64,000 bases of DNA from an uncultured Lachnospiraceae bacterium (GTDB taxonomy: Bacteria; Bacillota; Clostridia; Lachnospirales; Lachnospiraceae). The notes below the pieces were generated by a model that did no database searches, was not told where the DNA came from, and saw only the letters and a list, made by a program, of their open reading frames with translations. Below are positions 47,643 to 55,755 of the stretch, piece after piece. The position numbers were made by a program, and so were the translations under genes. The stretch covers positions 62,001-126,000 of the forward strand of contig UQDA01000007.1 of the NCBI GenBank assembly GCA_900539715.1, given 5' to 3'. Position 1 is the first letter of the stretch. Every line of letters starts with the position of its first letter.

Positions 47643-48626
47643 ATGCGCGGAAACGCCGTGTTTGCGGATGCGTTCAATTACCTGCTCTATGATGGAAGGG
47701 CAGTCATTGACCCGCACAATTTAAAGGAGATTGATCCGACAGAGATCGCGTTGCCGTTTGGAGCGTGGGACGGGAAAGAAAACAGGAAGCAGAAGGAGGA
47801 AGCGGTACAGAAATACCGTGACCTGTTAAAAAATGCCGTGGTCATGGAGGATGGAAAGACGGCGTACGTGCTGCTGGGAATCGAGAACCAGACCGATATC
47901 CACTACGCGATGCCAGTAAAGAATGCGATTTACGACGCCCTGCAGTATGGTAGACAGGTCTCGGAGATAGCGGCAAGGCACCGGGCAGAACGGAAACATC
48001 AAAACTTGGAAAAGAAGGTATCGGACGGAGAATACCTGTCCGGATTTTACAAGGAAGATCGACTTGTCCCGGTGATCACGCTCGTGATCCACTTCGGGGC
48101 GGAGGAATGGGACGGTCCGATGACACTGCATGAGATGATGGAAATAGGGAATCCGGAGCTTTTAAAATATGTTCAGGACTACCGGATACATTTGATAGAC
48201 CCGTTCAGCTTGACAGATGAGGAATTGGGAAAATTTTCAACAAGTCTCAGAGAGGTGTTGGGATATATTAAATATTCCACAAATGGAAAACAAATATTGT
48301 ATTTTGCTGAGAATAACCCAAGAATGATGATGGATGCAGATGCGGCGCGCGTAATCCGGACAATCACGAATACGCCGGTAGAAATCCCGGAAAAAGAGGA
48401 GAGAGTGGATATGTGTAAAGGAATCGAAGAGCTTATGGAAGACAGCAGACAAGAGGGACGACAAGAAGGACGACAGGAAGGGCGAAAAGAAGGGGAGGCT
48501 TCCGGCGCACTGCGGAAGGCAAAAGAAACTGCCTGTGCGCTGGCGGGTATGGGACTTCCGAAAGAACAGATAGCGTCAGCGGTCGGTATAAATCTGGAAG
48601 TTGTGAAAGAATGGATTTTGAGCTGA
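47643..48626 (+). CDS. Rpn/transposase_31-family nuclease, copy 2
   Basis: 327 residues from ATG 47643; the first ~200 match copy 1 almost exactly at DNA level. The C-terminal third is different (STNGKQILYFAENNPRM) and contains four tandem 12-nt repeats (48447-48494) coding RQEGRQEGRQEGRKEG, where copy 1 has one RQEG. As in copy 1, an in-frame ACG (47610) lies 8 nt after GGGAGG, and ATG 47643 lacks a ribosome site. Members of the family are DNA endonucleases that stimulate recA-independent recombination. Confidence 0.75.
   Translation: MRGNAVFADAFNYLLYDGRAVIDPHNLKEIDPTEIALPFGAWDGKENRKQKEEAVQKYRDLLKNAVVMEDGKTAYVLLGIENQTDIHYAMPVKNAIYDALQYGRQVSEIAARHRAERKHQNLEKKVSDGEYLSGFYKEDRLVPVITLVIHFGAEEWDGPMTLHEMMEIGNPELLKYVQDYRIHLIDPFSLTDEELGKFSTSLREVLGYIKYSTNGKQILYFAENNPRMMMDADAARVIRTITNTPVEIPEKEERVDMCKGIEELMEDSRQEGRQEGRQEGRKEGEASGALRKAKETACALAGMGLPKEQIASAVGINLEVVKEWILS
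48447..48494 (+). repeat. Four 12-nt tandem repeats inside Rpn copy 2
   Basis: AGACAAGAGGGA, CGACAAGAAGGA, CGACAGGAAGGG and CGAAAAGAAGGG encode R(Q/K)EG four times. Copy 1 has only one unit, so repeat number differs between paralogues in this genome. Confidence 0.85.
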
Positions 48627-48636
48627 GGGGTGATTG

Positions 48637-48774
48637 GCTTGCGGACAAGCAGCAACGTTGCGGCACAGGGAGGGCGAAAGGACGGGAAAGAAGGTATCAG
48701 ACGGAGAATACCTGACCGGATTTTACAAGGAAGACCGACTTATCCCGGTGATCACGCTCGTGATCCACTTCGGA
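48637..48774 (+). pseudogene. Third Rpn copy, internally deleted remnant
   Basis: Starts with the same 54-bp leader block; then ACG-GGA-AAG at 48682 fuses directly to KVSDGEYLTGFYKEDRLIPVITLVIHFG, skipping about 120 codons, and homology ends near 48774. The catalytic E-x-Q segment is gone. The junction lies at a shared AAG. Confidence 0.85.
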
Positions 48775-48916
48775 GTTTTCTTTTTTCAGTTTTCATGTTC
48801 TCTTTTTTCTCCTTTTCCGTTCTGGAATCGTACCAGACGCTGTTGCTTTTCCATAGGATATCTTATTTTTTTGAGAGTTCTGTGACGTGGTTACGGTATG
48901 ACCCCAAGCGATAAGG

Positions 48917-48945
48917 TTGACAATCTTCCTGTTTTGGCGCACAAT
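48917..48945 (+). promoter_or_regulatory. Possible promoter for the CobW operon
   Basis: TTGACA (48917-48922), 17-bp spacer, CACAAT (48940-48945). The -35 is perfect, the -10 poor. It lies 34 bp upstream of the CobW start. No clear Zur-type palindrome was found. Confidence 0.4.
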
Positions 48946-48978
48946 ATAAAAACAGCAAAAGAAACGGAGGATTTTACA

Positions 48979-50160
48979 ATGACAAAAATAGATATTGTGT
49001 CCGGCTTTCTGGGCGCAGGCAAGACGACGCTGATAAAGAAGCTTTTAAAAGAAGCACTGGCAGACAGTCAGGTCGTACTGATTGAGAATGAATTTGGTGA
49101 GATTGGTATTGACGGAGGTTTTCTGAAGGATTCCGGCATTGAGATAAAAGAGATGAACTCAGGCTGTATCTGTTGTTCTCTTGTGGGAGATTTCGGCACT
49201 TCTTTAAGAGAAGTATTGGATACCTATCATCCGGAGCGGATTCTGATCGAGCCTTCAGGGGTCGGTAAGCTGTCTGATGTCATGAAGGCGGTACAGGATG
49301 CGGGACTTGGTGCAGAGGTGGAGTTAAACAGTGCGGTAGCCGTTGTGGATGCCTCCAAGTGCAAAATGTACATCCGTAATTTTGGCGAATTTTTTATTAA
49401 CCAGATAGAGCATGCAGGAACGATCATTTTGAGCCGTACAGATGTGGCTCCTGCGGAAAAGGTAAAGCTGGCAGTTGAGCTTATCCGTGAGCACAATCCG
49501 AAAGCGACGATCATCACGACACCGCTGGAGCAGCTGGACGGCAAAGAGGTGCTTGAGACGATAGAGGGTGCGACAGATTTGGAAGCCGAGCTTATGGAGC
49601 AGGTAAAGGCGATGCAGGAAGAGCATCACCACCATCATCATGACCATGGCGAGGACTGCACCTGCGGCTGCCATGATCATGAGCATGGAGAGCATCATCA
49701 CGAGCACGAGGAACACCATCACGATCATGAAGGAGATCATCACGACCATGATGAGGACTGTACCTGCGGTTGTCACGACCACGAAGAGCACCATCATGAC
49801 CATGAAGGACATCATCACGACCATGACGAAAACTGCACCTGCGGCTGCCACGACCACGACGGGCATCACCACCATCATCATGCGGACGAGGTATTTACGA
49901 GCTGGGGCTTTGAGACTCCCGCGGTATATTCCAAAGAAGAGGTGGAAGGCTTTTTAAAGGAGCTGGAGAATGATGAAAAATACGGCATCGTGCTGCGTGC
50001 AAAGGGGATGGTTCCGGCGGCAGACGGAAGCTGGATTTATTTTGATTATGTTCCGGAAGAGAGCAATGTCCGGGAGGGCAGGGCTGATGTGACAGGGAAG
50101 ATCTGCGTAATTGGTTCCAAATTAAACGAAAACGCTCTGGAAGAGCTGTTAAAGAAATAA
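48979..50160 (+). CDS. CobW/COG0523 GTPase with His/Cys-rich metal loop
   Basis: Metallochaperone-type GTPase of 393 residues. Walker A GFLGAGKTTLIKK (about 9-21), the CxCC metal motif NSGCICCSL (about 66), and a CobW C-terminal domain (GIVLRAKGMVPAADGSWIYF). Between them lies a loop of about 90 residues (about 213-302) full of His, with DCTCGCHDH or NCTCGCHDH three times. The loop would bind several Zn, Ni or Co ions. The frame is open from 48898, but ACGGAGG precedes ATG 48979 and homology begins there. A second CobW gene follows 9 bp later. Confidence 0.9.
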   Translation: MTKIDIVSGFLGAGKTTLIKKLLKEALADSQVVLIENEFGEIGIDGGFLKDSGIEIKEMNSGCICCSLVGDFGTSLREVLDTYHPERILIEPSGVGKLSDVMKAVQDAGLGAEVELNSAVAVVDASKCKMYIRNFGEFFINQIEHAGTIILSRTDVAPAEKVKLAVELIREHNPKATIITTPLEQLDGKEVLETIEGATDLEAELMEQVKAMQEEHHHHHHDHGEDCTCGCHDHEHGEHHHEHEEHHHDHEGDHHDHDEDCTCGCHDHEEHHHDHEGHHHDHDENCTCGCHDHDGHHHHHHADEVFTSWGFETPAVYSKEEVEGFLKELENDEKYGIVLRAKGMVPAADGSWIYFDYVPEESNVREGRADVTGKICVIGSKLNENALEELLKK

Positions 50161-50169
50161 GGAGGGCGT

Positions 50170-51099
50170 ATGAAGCCGGTTTATATTATCAACGGATTTC
50201 TGGGAAGCGGGAAAACGGAATTCATCAATTTTACACTGGATCAGCCCTACTTTCAATGTTCGGGGAAGACGTTGCTGCTTTTGTGCGAGGAAGGAGAAGA
50301 GGAATATGATGCTTCCGTGCTGAAGCGCAGCAGGACCGTTGTAGAGGTATTTGAGGAAGAAGCGGATTTTACGCCGGAGAAGATGGTTGAGCTGGAGAAA
50401 AAATATCGTCCTGAGCGGATAATCATCGAATATAACGGCATGTGGAAATTCCGCGATCTTCGTCTTCCGTGGCATTGGAGGGTGGAGCAGCAGATTACGA
50501 CGATAGATGCGTCTACCTTCCCGATGTATTTTAATAATATGAAATCCATGGTTTCGGATATGCTGAGAAAGTCCGAGATGATAATTTTCAACCGCTGTGA
50601 CGGGATTGAGGATTTGAACAGCTATAAGCGCAATGTAAAGGCGCTGAATCAGGCAGCGGATATCATTTTTGAGGATAAAGACGGCGAAATCGATGAGATT
50701 ATGGAAGAGGATCTTCCGTATGACTTAAAGGCGGACAAAATCGTGCTGGACGACGAGAGTTATGGCATTTGGTATCTGGACAGTCTGGATCATCTGGACA
50801 GATATGTGGACAAAACGATAGAGTTTGTGGCGATGGTAATGAAGCCGGAAGGATTCCCGAAAGGATATTTTGTGCCGGGACGTATGGCGATGACATGCTG
50901 TGCGGATGATATGACGTTCCTTGGTTTTGCCTGTGTATATGATGGGATAGACATCTATCAGGAACGCGACTGGGTAAAGGTGACAGCAGTTGTGAAAAAA
51001 GAATATTTTGCCGATTATGAGGGAGAAGGTCCTGTGCTCCATGCTCTTTCGGTGACAAAGACGAAGCAGCCGAAGGAACCCGTTATCAGCTTTGTCTGA
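50170..51099 (+). CDS. Second CobW-like GTPase
   Basis: 309 residues. Walker A IINGFLGSGKTEFINF (about 6-21) and the switch-like RIIIEYNGMWKF and IIFNRCDGI are visible, but the CxCC metal motif of the first CobW protein is replaced by LCEEGEEEYD. The C-terminal part retains a CobW-like beta region (RMAMTCCADDMTFLGFACVY). It probably cooperates with or regulates the first protein. AGGAGG precedes the ATG. Confidence 0.78.
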   Translation: MKPVYIINGFLGSGKTEFINFTLDQPYFQCSGKTLLLLCEEGEEEYDASVLKRSRTVVEVFEEEADFTPEKMVELEKKYRPERIIIEYNGMWKFRDLRLPWHWRVEQQITTIDASTFPMYFNNMKSMVSDMLRKSEMIIFNRCDGIEDLNSYKRNVKALNQAADIIFEDKDGEIDEIMEEDLPYDLKADKIVLDDESYGIWYLDSLDHLDRYVDKTIEFVAMVMKPEGFPKGYFVPGRMAMTCCADDMTFLGFACVYDGIDIYQERDWVKVTAVVKKEYFADYEGEGPVLHALSVTKTKQPKEPVISFV

Positions 51100-51114
51100 C
51101 CGGAGGATGCAGGG

Positions 51115-51879
51115 ATGGCGGAAACGGATAAGGAGCTGCAGCTTTTGGAAAAGCGATTTGCAGAGCTGGCAAACCGCTCCTGGCAGCAGAATATTTTTAC
51201 ATTTACAGGATTTTTGTCTCTGGCAGAGCAGGATGCGCTTCTGCGGGCTGCAAGGCAGGCAAGGGTAAAGGTGAGCCTTGAAGGAGGAGCGCCCTATGCA
51301 GAGCGGCAGATGGGACGTCTTGGCGACCCGGAGGAGATGGGGTATGAAGAGCCTTTTCCGGTCGCGTGTCTGAAAATCGAGCCGCTGGCAGAAAAATTTG
51401 CGGAAAATTTCAGTCACCGGGATTTTATGGGTGCGATTTTAAATCTTGGTATTGAGCGCAGTACCGTCGGAGATATCTGGGTGGACGGAAAGAAGGCATT
51501 TGTATTTTGTACAGATGCGATAGCTCCTTTTCTGCAGGAAAATCTGGAGCAGGTGCGCCATACAAAGGTGCGCTGTATCCGTTTGGAAGCGGCGGAAGGA
51601 CTGCCGGAACGTAAATTCGCATATCATGAGGAAAATGTGGCAAGTTTGCGTGGCGACGGGATTGTCGGAGCTGTCTGGAAGCTTTCCCGAAGCCAGAGCC
51701 AGACGTTGTTTTCCCAGAAAAAAGTATTTGTAAACGGGCTTTTAACGGAAAACGGGAGCCGCCAGTTAAAGGACGGGGATACGGTTTCTGTGAGAGGCTT
51801 TGGAAAGTTTATTTTCCGGGGGGAAAAGCACACGACGAGAAAAGGAAAACTCGTGGTGGGAGTCGATGTTTTTGTGTGA
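51115..51879 (+). CDS. ylmH: YlmH-like S4-domain RNA-binding protein
   Basis: 254 residues. The N-terminal YlmH-type domain (FTGFLSLAEQDALL, then ILNLGIERSTVGDIWVDG) is followed by an S4 domain (about 180-240: LSRSQSQTLFSQKKVFVNGL, DGDTVSVRGFGKF). The Bacillus homologue sits in the division gene cluster and binds ribosome-nascent chain complexes; here it is next to metal GTPases, with no cell-division genes in view. GGAGG precedes the start. Confidence 0.85.
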   Translation: MAETDKELQLLEKRFAELANRSWQQNIFTFTGFLSLAEQDALLRAARQARVKVSLEGGAPYAERQMGRLGDPEEMGYEEPFPVACLKIEPLAEKFAENFSHRDFMGAILNLGIERSTVGDIWVDGKKAFVFCTDAIAPFLQENLEQVRHTKVRCIRLEAAEGLPERKFAYHEENVASLRGDGIVGAVWKLSRSQSQTLFSQKKVFVNGLLTENGSRQLKDGDTVSVRGFGKFIFRGEKHTTRKGKLVVGVDVFV

Positions 51880-51895
51880 TGCATCAGGAGGATTT

Positions 51896-52837
51896 ATGCT
51901 TGGATATACATGGATTCAGTGGGCGTTTTTCTTTTTCTTTTACAGCTTTTTCGGATGGTGTTTTGAGTCGGCGTATGTATCTTTGAAACAGAAACGGCTG
52001 GTCAACAGAGGCTTTATTCACGGTCCCTTTCTGCCGCTTTACGGGAGCGGAGGCGTGATGATGCTTGTGGTTTCAAGCCCTTTCCGCGATAACCTGCTGC
52101 TGACTTATGTGGCAGGGTGTATCGGTGCGACGGCGTTGGAGTATGTAACCGGAGTGGCAATGGAAGCGCTGTTTAAGGTGCGCTACTGGGACTATTCCAA
52201 CCAGCCTTTTAACTTTCAGGGACAGATATGCCTCGGTTCCACGCTTGCGTGGGGCGGTCTGACGATTTTGATGACGCGGTTTGTACATAAGCCGGTGGAG
52301 GCGTTTGCGTTCTGGCTGCCGGATCAGGTTCTGACGGCGATCACGGTGTTGATAGGGATTTATTTTGTCGCTGATTTTGCATTGTCCTTCCGTGCGGCGC
52401 TGGATCTGAAGGATGTCCTTGCTAAAATGGATCAGGCAAAACATGAGCTTGAAAAAATGCAGAAGCGTCTGGATGTTATCATTGCCGTAACGGAGGAAAA
52501 TCTGGAAAACCGCAGAGAAGAACTCGACCGGAAACGGGAGAAGCTGGAGCAGCGCAGGGAAGCGCTTGCAGAAGGGCTCGAGAAGCGGTTTGAGCATGCG
52601 CGGGAGCTTTTGTCTGCCGGGCGTCTGACCGAAAGGAGAGAAGAGCTGTTCGACCTGCGATCCAGATTCAGGATGTATCAGGAGCATCTGGAAATGAAGC
52701 ATTTTGTGGGGGATTTCTGGAAGCGTTCCATGATTTCAGGAAACCCCGGAATGGTATCAAAGAAGTTTGCCGAAGCTTTGGAAGAACTGAAAAAATCCAC
52801 TGCCGATTATAAAAAGAAAGGGAACGGGGAAGAATAG
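51896..52837 (+). CDS. CmpB-like putative ABC permease (DUF1113) with coiled coil
   Basis: 313 residues. Five or so hydrophobic segments in the first 165 residues with FFGWCFESAYVSLKQKRLVNRG and GPFLPLYGSG, the signature of the ABC_trans_CmpB/DUF1113 family. A long charged coiled coil follows (about 175-260). The start at 51896 has CAGGAGG; the frame upstream is within ylmH. Function is not known. Confidence 0.82.
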   Translation: MLGYTWIQWAFFFFFYSFFGWCFESAYVSLKQKRLVNRGFIHGPFLPLYGSGGVMMLVVSSPFRDNLLLTYVAGCIGATALEYVTGVAMEALFKVRYWDYSNQPFNFQGQICLGSTLAWGGLTILMTRFVHKPVEAFAFWLPDQVLTAITVLIGIYFVADFALSFRAALDLKDVLAKMDQAKHELEKMQKRLDVIIAVTEENLENRREELDRKREKLEQRREALAEGLEKRFEHARELLSAGRLTERREELFDLRSRFRMYQEHLEMKHFVGDFWKRSMISGNPGMVSKKFAEALEELKKSTADYKKKGNGEE

Positions 52838-52840
52838 GAG

Positions 52841-52870
52841 AGGGCTGCTGTCTGTATAGACGGCAGCCCT
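52841..52870 (+). terminator. Hairpin after the CmpB-like gene
   Basis: AGGGCTGCTGTC (52841-52852) pairs with GACGGCAGCCCT (52859-52870) through a 6-nt loop, including one G-T pair. The following TTGCGG is a poor T-run, so termination may be weak. Confidence 0.55.
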
Positions 52871-52962
52871 TTGCGGTTCGGCAGGAACGGAACGGTGACA
52901 GAAAGAATATAAATGACAATAGAAAAAGATTTGCGGGCCGCCATGGGCGGCAGAAAAGGAGA

Positions 52963-53751
52963 ATGATGGATATAAATTTATTCTGGGGGCTGATGCTCCC
53001 TCTGGCTGGTACGGCGGCAGGCTCTGCCTGCGTTTTTTTTCTGAAGGATAAGATAGATATGCTTGTGCAGAAGGGCCTGCTCGGTTTTGCGTCGGGCGTC
53101 ATGGTGGCGGCGTCGGTGTGGTCTCTTTTGATACCGGCGATGGAAATGGCAGAGGAAATGGGACGTTTTGCGTTCGTGCCGGCTGCGGCGGGTATTGCTT
53201 TAGGTTTTGGTTTTTTACTTTTAATGGACAGGATAGTCCCGCATCTGCATATGGATGCGGAAAAGTCGGAGGGGCTGAAAGCTCCGTTAAAAAAAACGAC
53301 AATGCTCGTCCTTGCCGTAACGCTGCATAATATTCCGGAAGGGATGGCGGTGGGCGTCGTTTTTGCGGGCGCGCTGGCAGGAAATGCGGGAATTACGATG
53401 ACAGGGGCGTTTGCGCTGGCGGCGGGCATCGCGATACAGAATTTTCCGGAAGGCGCTATCATTTCGATGCCTTTAAGGAGCGAAGGGCATATGAGCCGCA
53501 AAAAGGCATTTTTGTGCGGAGTATCATCGGGAGTCGTGGAACCTGCGGCAGCCTTTGCAACGATATTGCTCGCGGGGCTGATAGAGCCCCTTTTGCCTTA
53601 TATGCTGGCGTTTGCGGCGGGCGCGATGCTTTATGTAGTCGTGGAAGAGCTTATTCCGGAGGCGTCGGCAGGCGAACATTCCAACATCGGGACCATCGGT
53701 TTTGCGGCGGGCTTTGTGCTGATGATGGCGCTGGATGTGGCGTTGGGGTAA
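52963..53751 (+). CDS. ZIP-family metal transporter
   Basis: 262 residues with about eight membrane helices. The two binuclear metal-site motifs are LHNIPEGMAVG (about 126-136) and IQNFPEGAI (about 157-165); there are His residues in PHLHMDAEK. ZIP proteins import Zn(II) or Fe(II). AAAGGAG precedes the ATG. Neighbouring CobW GTPases suggest zinc or nickel homeostasis, but no shared regulator site was seen. Confidence 0.88.
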   Translation: MMDINLFWGLMLPLAGTAAGSACVFFLKDKIDMLVQKGLLGFASGVMVAASVWSLLIPAMEMAEEMGRFAFVPAAAGIALGFGFLLLMDRIVPHLHMDAEKSEGLKAPLKKTTMLVLAVTLHNIPEGMAVGVVFAGALAGNAGITMTGAFALAAGIAIQNFPEGAIISMPLRSEGHMSRKKAFLCGVSSGVVEPAAAFATILLAGLIEPLLPYMLAFAAGAMLYVVVEELIPEASAGEHSNIGTIGFAAGFVLMMALDVALG

Positions 53752-53772
53752 ACACTTTCAGAAAAATGGTAC

Positions 53773-53811
53773 TTGACATTGCAAGGTACTAAATATATGA
53801 TAGTAGTATCC
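53773..53811 (+). promoter_or_regulatory. Promoter with overlapping inverted repeat for the PadR operon
   Basis: TTGACA (53773-53778), 17-bp spacer, TATGAT (53796-53801), a strong promoter. GGTACTA (53785-53791) and TAGTATCC (53804-53811) form an inverted repeat bracketing the -10, the expected place for autorepression by the PadR protein encoded next. Confidence 0.7.
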
Positions 53812-53838
53812 TCAATGGATATGAGAGGAGAGGAGACC

Positions 53839-54165
53839 ATGAACGCACAGTTTAAAAAAGGAGTTCTGGAGCTGATCGTTCTGGAATCGGTGCGGCAGAG
53901 GGATATGTACGGTTATGAACTCGTGGAAGAGGTGTCTAAGGTTGTGGATGTGAATGAGGGCACAATCTACCCGTTGTTAAAACGGATGACGAACGAGCGG
54001 TATTTTGAAACCTATCTGCGTGAATCGACGGAAGGACCGCCAAGAAAATATTACCATATCACGGCGGCGGGAATTTTGTACCGGGACGGTCTGGAAGAGG
54101 AGTGGAATGAATTCAGCCATAAGGTAAGTTCCTTTTTGGAGGAACAGAAAAGAGGAAGAAAATGA
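53839..54165 (+). CDS. PadR-family transcriptional regulator
   Basis: 108-residue winged-helix regulator: GVLELIVLESVRQRDMYGYEL, NEGTIYPLLKRMTNERYFET and GPPRKYYHITAAG are typical PadR. The start at 53839 has GAGGAGA upstream, and the earlier ATG lies within the promoter. Its stop overlaps the next gene by 4 bp, the classic PadR-DUF1700 pair. Probably represses its own operon. Confidence 0.88.
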   Translation: MNAQFKKGVLELIVLESVRQRDMYGYELVEEVSKVVDVNEGTIYPLLKRMTNERYFETYLRESTEGPPRKYYHITAAGILYRDGLEEEWNEFSHKVSSFLEEQKRGRK

Positions 54166-55070
54166 GCAAAGAGGAATTTCTGCGTATTTTGCGGGAGAAG
54201 CTTTCCATTCTGGATGAAAAAGAGATGGAAGATATTTTGAATGAGTACGAACAGCATATCGATATGAAGACGGCGGGGGCGATGACGGAAGAGGAAGCGA
54301 TAGCAGATTTTGGGAATCTCGATGATCTTGCGGCGGATATTCTGGAAGCCTATCATGTGCGTTCGGATTATGCGAAGGAGAGTGCATCGTCCGGCGCCGG
54401 AACGTGGGAACGTTTAAAGGGAAGACTGGATGGAACTGCGGCAAAGATAAAGGATGGAGCCCGCCGGTTTATGGACTGGTGCAGGTCAGGATGGGAATCT
54501 TTCGGGGCTTTTTGGCAGCGGCTGTTTGCAAAATATTCCGGCAGGGAAAAGACAGATGGAAAAACCGGAGAGGCGCGGGAGCATATCGTTAGGATGTCTG
54601 AGAACAGTGCCGGAGCAGAAACGGAGGGACGAAAGATGCCGCGGCATACTGCAGAACGATATATAACGGAACCGGACGCAAAGAGAGGATTTTGGAGAAG
54701 CTTGTGGAACGGTTTAAAAAGAGGAACCTGCAGTTTTATGAACGGCTGCTGGAATCTGATACTGTTTTGCTTAAAAGCCGGAATATGGTGTGTGAAATGG
54801 ATGTGGAACATCGGTTGGATAGCGGCTGGGGCAATGATGGGGATAGGCGCGGCATTCTGCCTGTTTTTCATGGGAGCGCTTCTGGTACTCTGGTCGCAGG
54901 GGTATCCTGTGGCAGGCATGACGATTGGAATGGCGGGGATATGTCTGTGTGCGGTAAGCATGACAGGGCTACCGTTTACTTTTTTGGTCGGTTTGAAGAA
55001 AAAGGAGTGTAAAAGACAGGAAGAAACGGTGGTCGTATCAGTAGCAGAAGAGGAGGGGAATCATGCGTAA
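54162..55070 (+). CDS. DUF1700/HAAS-domain membrane protein
   Basis: 302 residues. The N-terminal 65 residues (EFLRILREKLSILDEKEMED...EEEAIADFGNLDDLAADI) are the HAAS domain that usually accompanies PadR. A basic linker and two or three C-terminal membrane helices (about 185-275) follow. It probably works as the PadR regulator's signal partner. It overlaps the next gene by 8 bp. Confidence 0.82.
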   Translation: MSKEEFLRILREKLSILDEKEMEDILNEYEQHIDMKTAGAMTEEEAIADFGNLDDLAADILEAYHVRSDYAKESASSGAGTWERLKGRLDGTAAKIKDGARRFMDWCRSGWESFGAFWQRLFAKYSGREKTDGKTGEAREHIVRMSENSAGAETEGRKMPRHTAERYITEPDAKRGFWRSLWNGLKRGTCSFMNGCWNLILFCLKAGIWCVKWMWNIGWIAAGAMMGIGAAFCLFFMGALLVLWSQGYPVAGMTIGMAGICLCAVSMTGLPFTFLVGLKKKECKRQEETVVVSVAEEEGNHA

Positions 55071-55668
55071 ATCACAAATCGTACTGCTGATCATGCTGGC
55101 GGCGGGAGCGATGCTCACCGGGGTCGGGGCAGGAGCGGCTTTTGAGGAATATTCATCTATGAAATATGAGGGAACGGTCCTGATCGGAGAAGAGTATTGG
55201 AAAACGGATACGATTATATGTGAACGGGAGGCAGGAGAGACCGTACCGCTTTGGATAAATACAGATCGATACCCGGAGTCATGGAATGTTGAGCTGATAG
55301 AAGATGAAAGTGTTGCGCGGGAGGAAGTGGCGGTCGATATTACATATAATGAAGGGGTATATGTGCCGCATGCGGCGCTGGAGCCTGTGATGGAACTGAT
55401 CGGAGAAGAGCCGGAAGACATTGGGGAAACAGAGTATGTTGAAAAGATGGAAACCGGAACCGGAACACAGCAGCCGGAAAAAACGGCTGACCGTCTGGAA
55501 ATATGGATTTCTTATAAAGGCAGCGAGTTCAATATCCTGATGGAGAACAAGGATCGGATGCTGGCGATGCTGAAGGAAGGAAAGATAGCATCCTTTGAGA
55601 TGGCAACGGTAAAGGATGTGAAGATACGTGTTAATCCGGATGTGATGGAATATGTGGAGTCAGAGTAA
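55063..55668 (+). CDS. Membrane-anchored exported protein of the PadR operon
   Basis: 201 residues. Hydrophobic N-terminal helix (about 6-26), then an acidic extracytoplasmic body. I do not recognise a family. Its place third in a PadR-DUF1700 operon suggests an envelope-stress role, as proteins there often are beta-rich and exported, but no motif supports more. Confidence 0.6.
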   Translation: MRKSQIVLLIMLAAGAMLTGVGAGAAFEEYSSMKYEGTVLIGEEYWKTDTIICEREAGETVPLWINTDRYPESWNVELIEDESVAREEVAVDITYNEGVYVPHAALEPVMELIGEEPEDIGETEYVEKMETGTGTQQPEKTADRLEIWISYKGSEFNILMENKDRMLAMLKEGKIASFEMATVKDVKIRVNPDVMEYVESE

Positions 55669-55700
55669 ACAGCTGACGATGCAATCAGATAGGACAAGAA

Positions 55701-55743
55701 AAAAAGAGGACGGACGCCCTGAATGGACGCCGATCCTCTTTTT
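55701..55743. terminator. Bidirectional terminator between convergent operons
   Basis: AAAAAGAGGA (55701-55710) and TCCTCTTTTT (55734-55743) form a stem with a 23-nt loop; both strands end in T-runs. It separates the PadR operon from the pyr operon. Confidence 0.8.
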
Positions 55744-55755
55744 GCTTATACAGAG

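Noticed and set aside
49620..49885. CRISPR-like or minisatellite repeat
   Set aside because: The periodicity is from His/Cys codons in an open CobW frame; there are no constant repeats with unique spacers.
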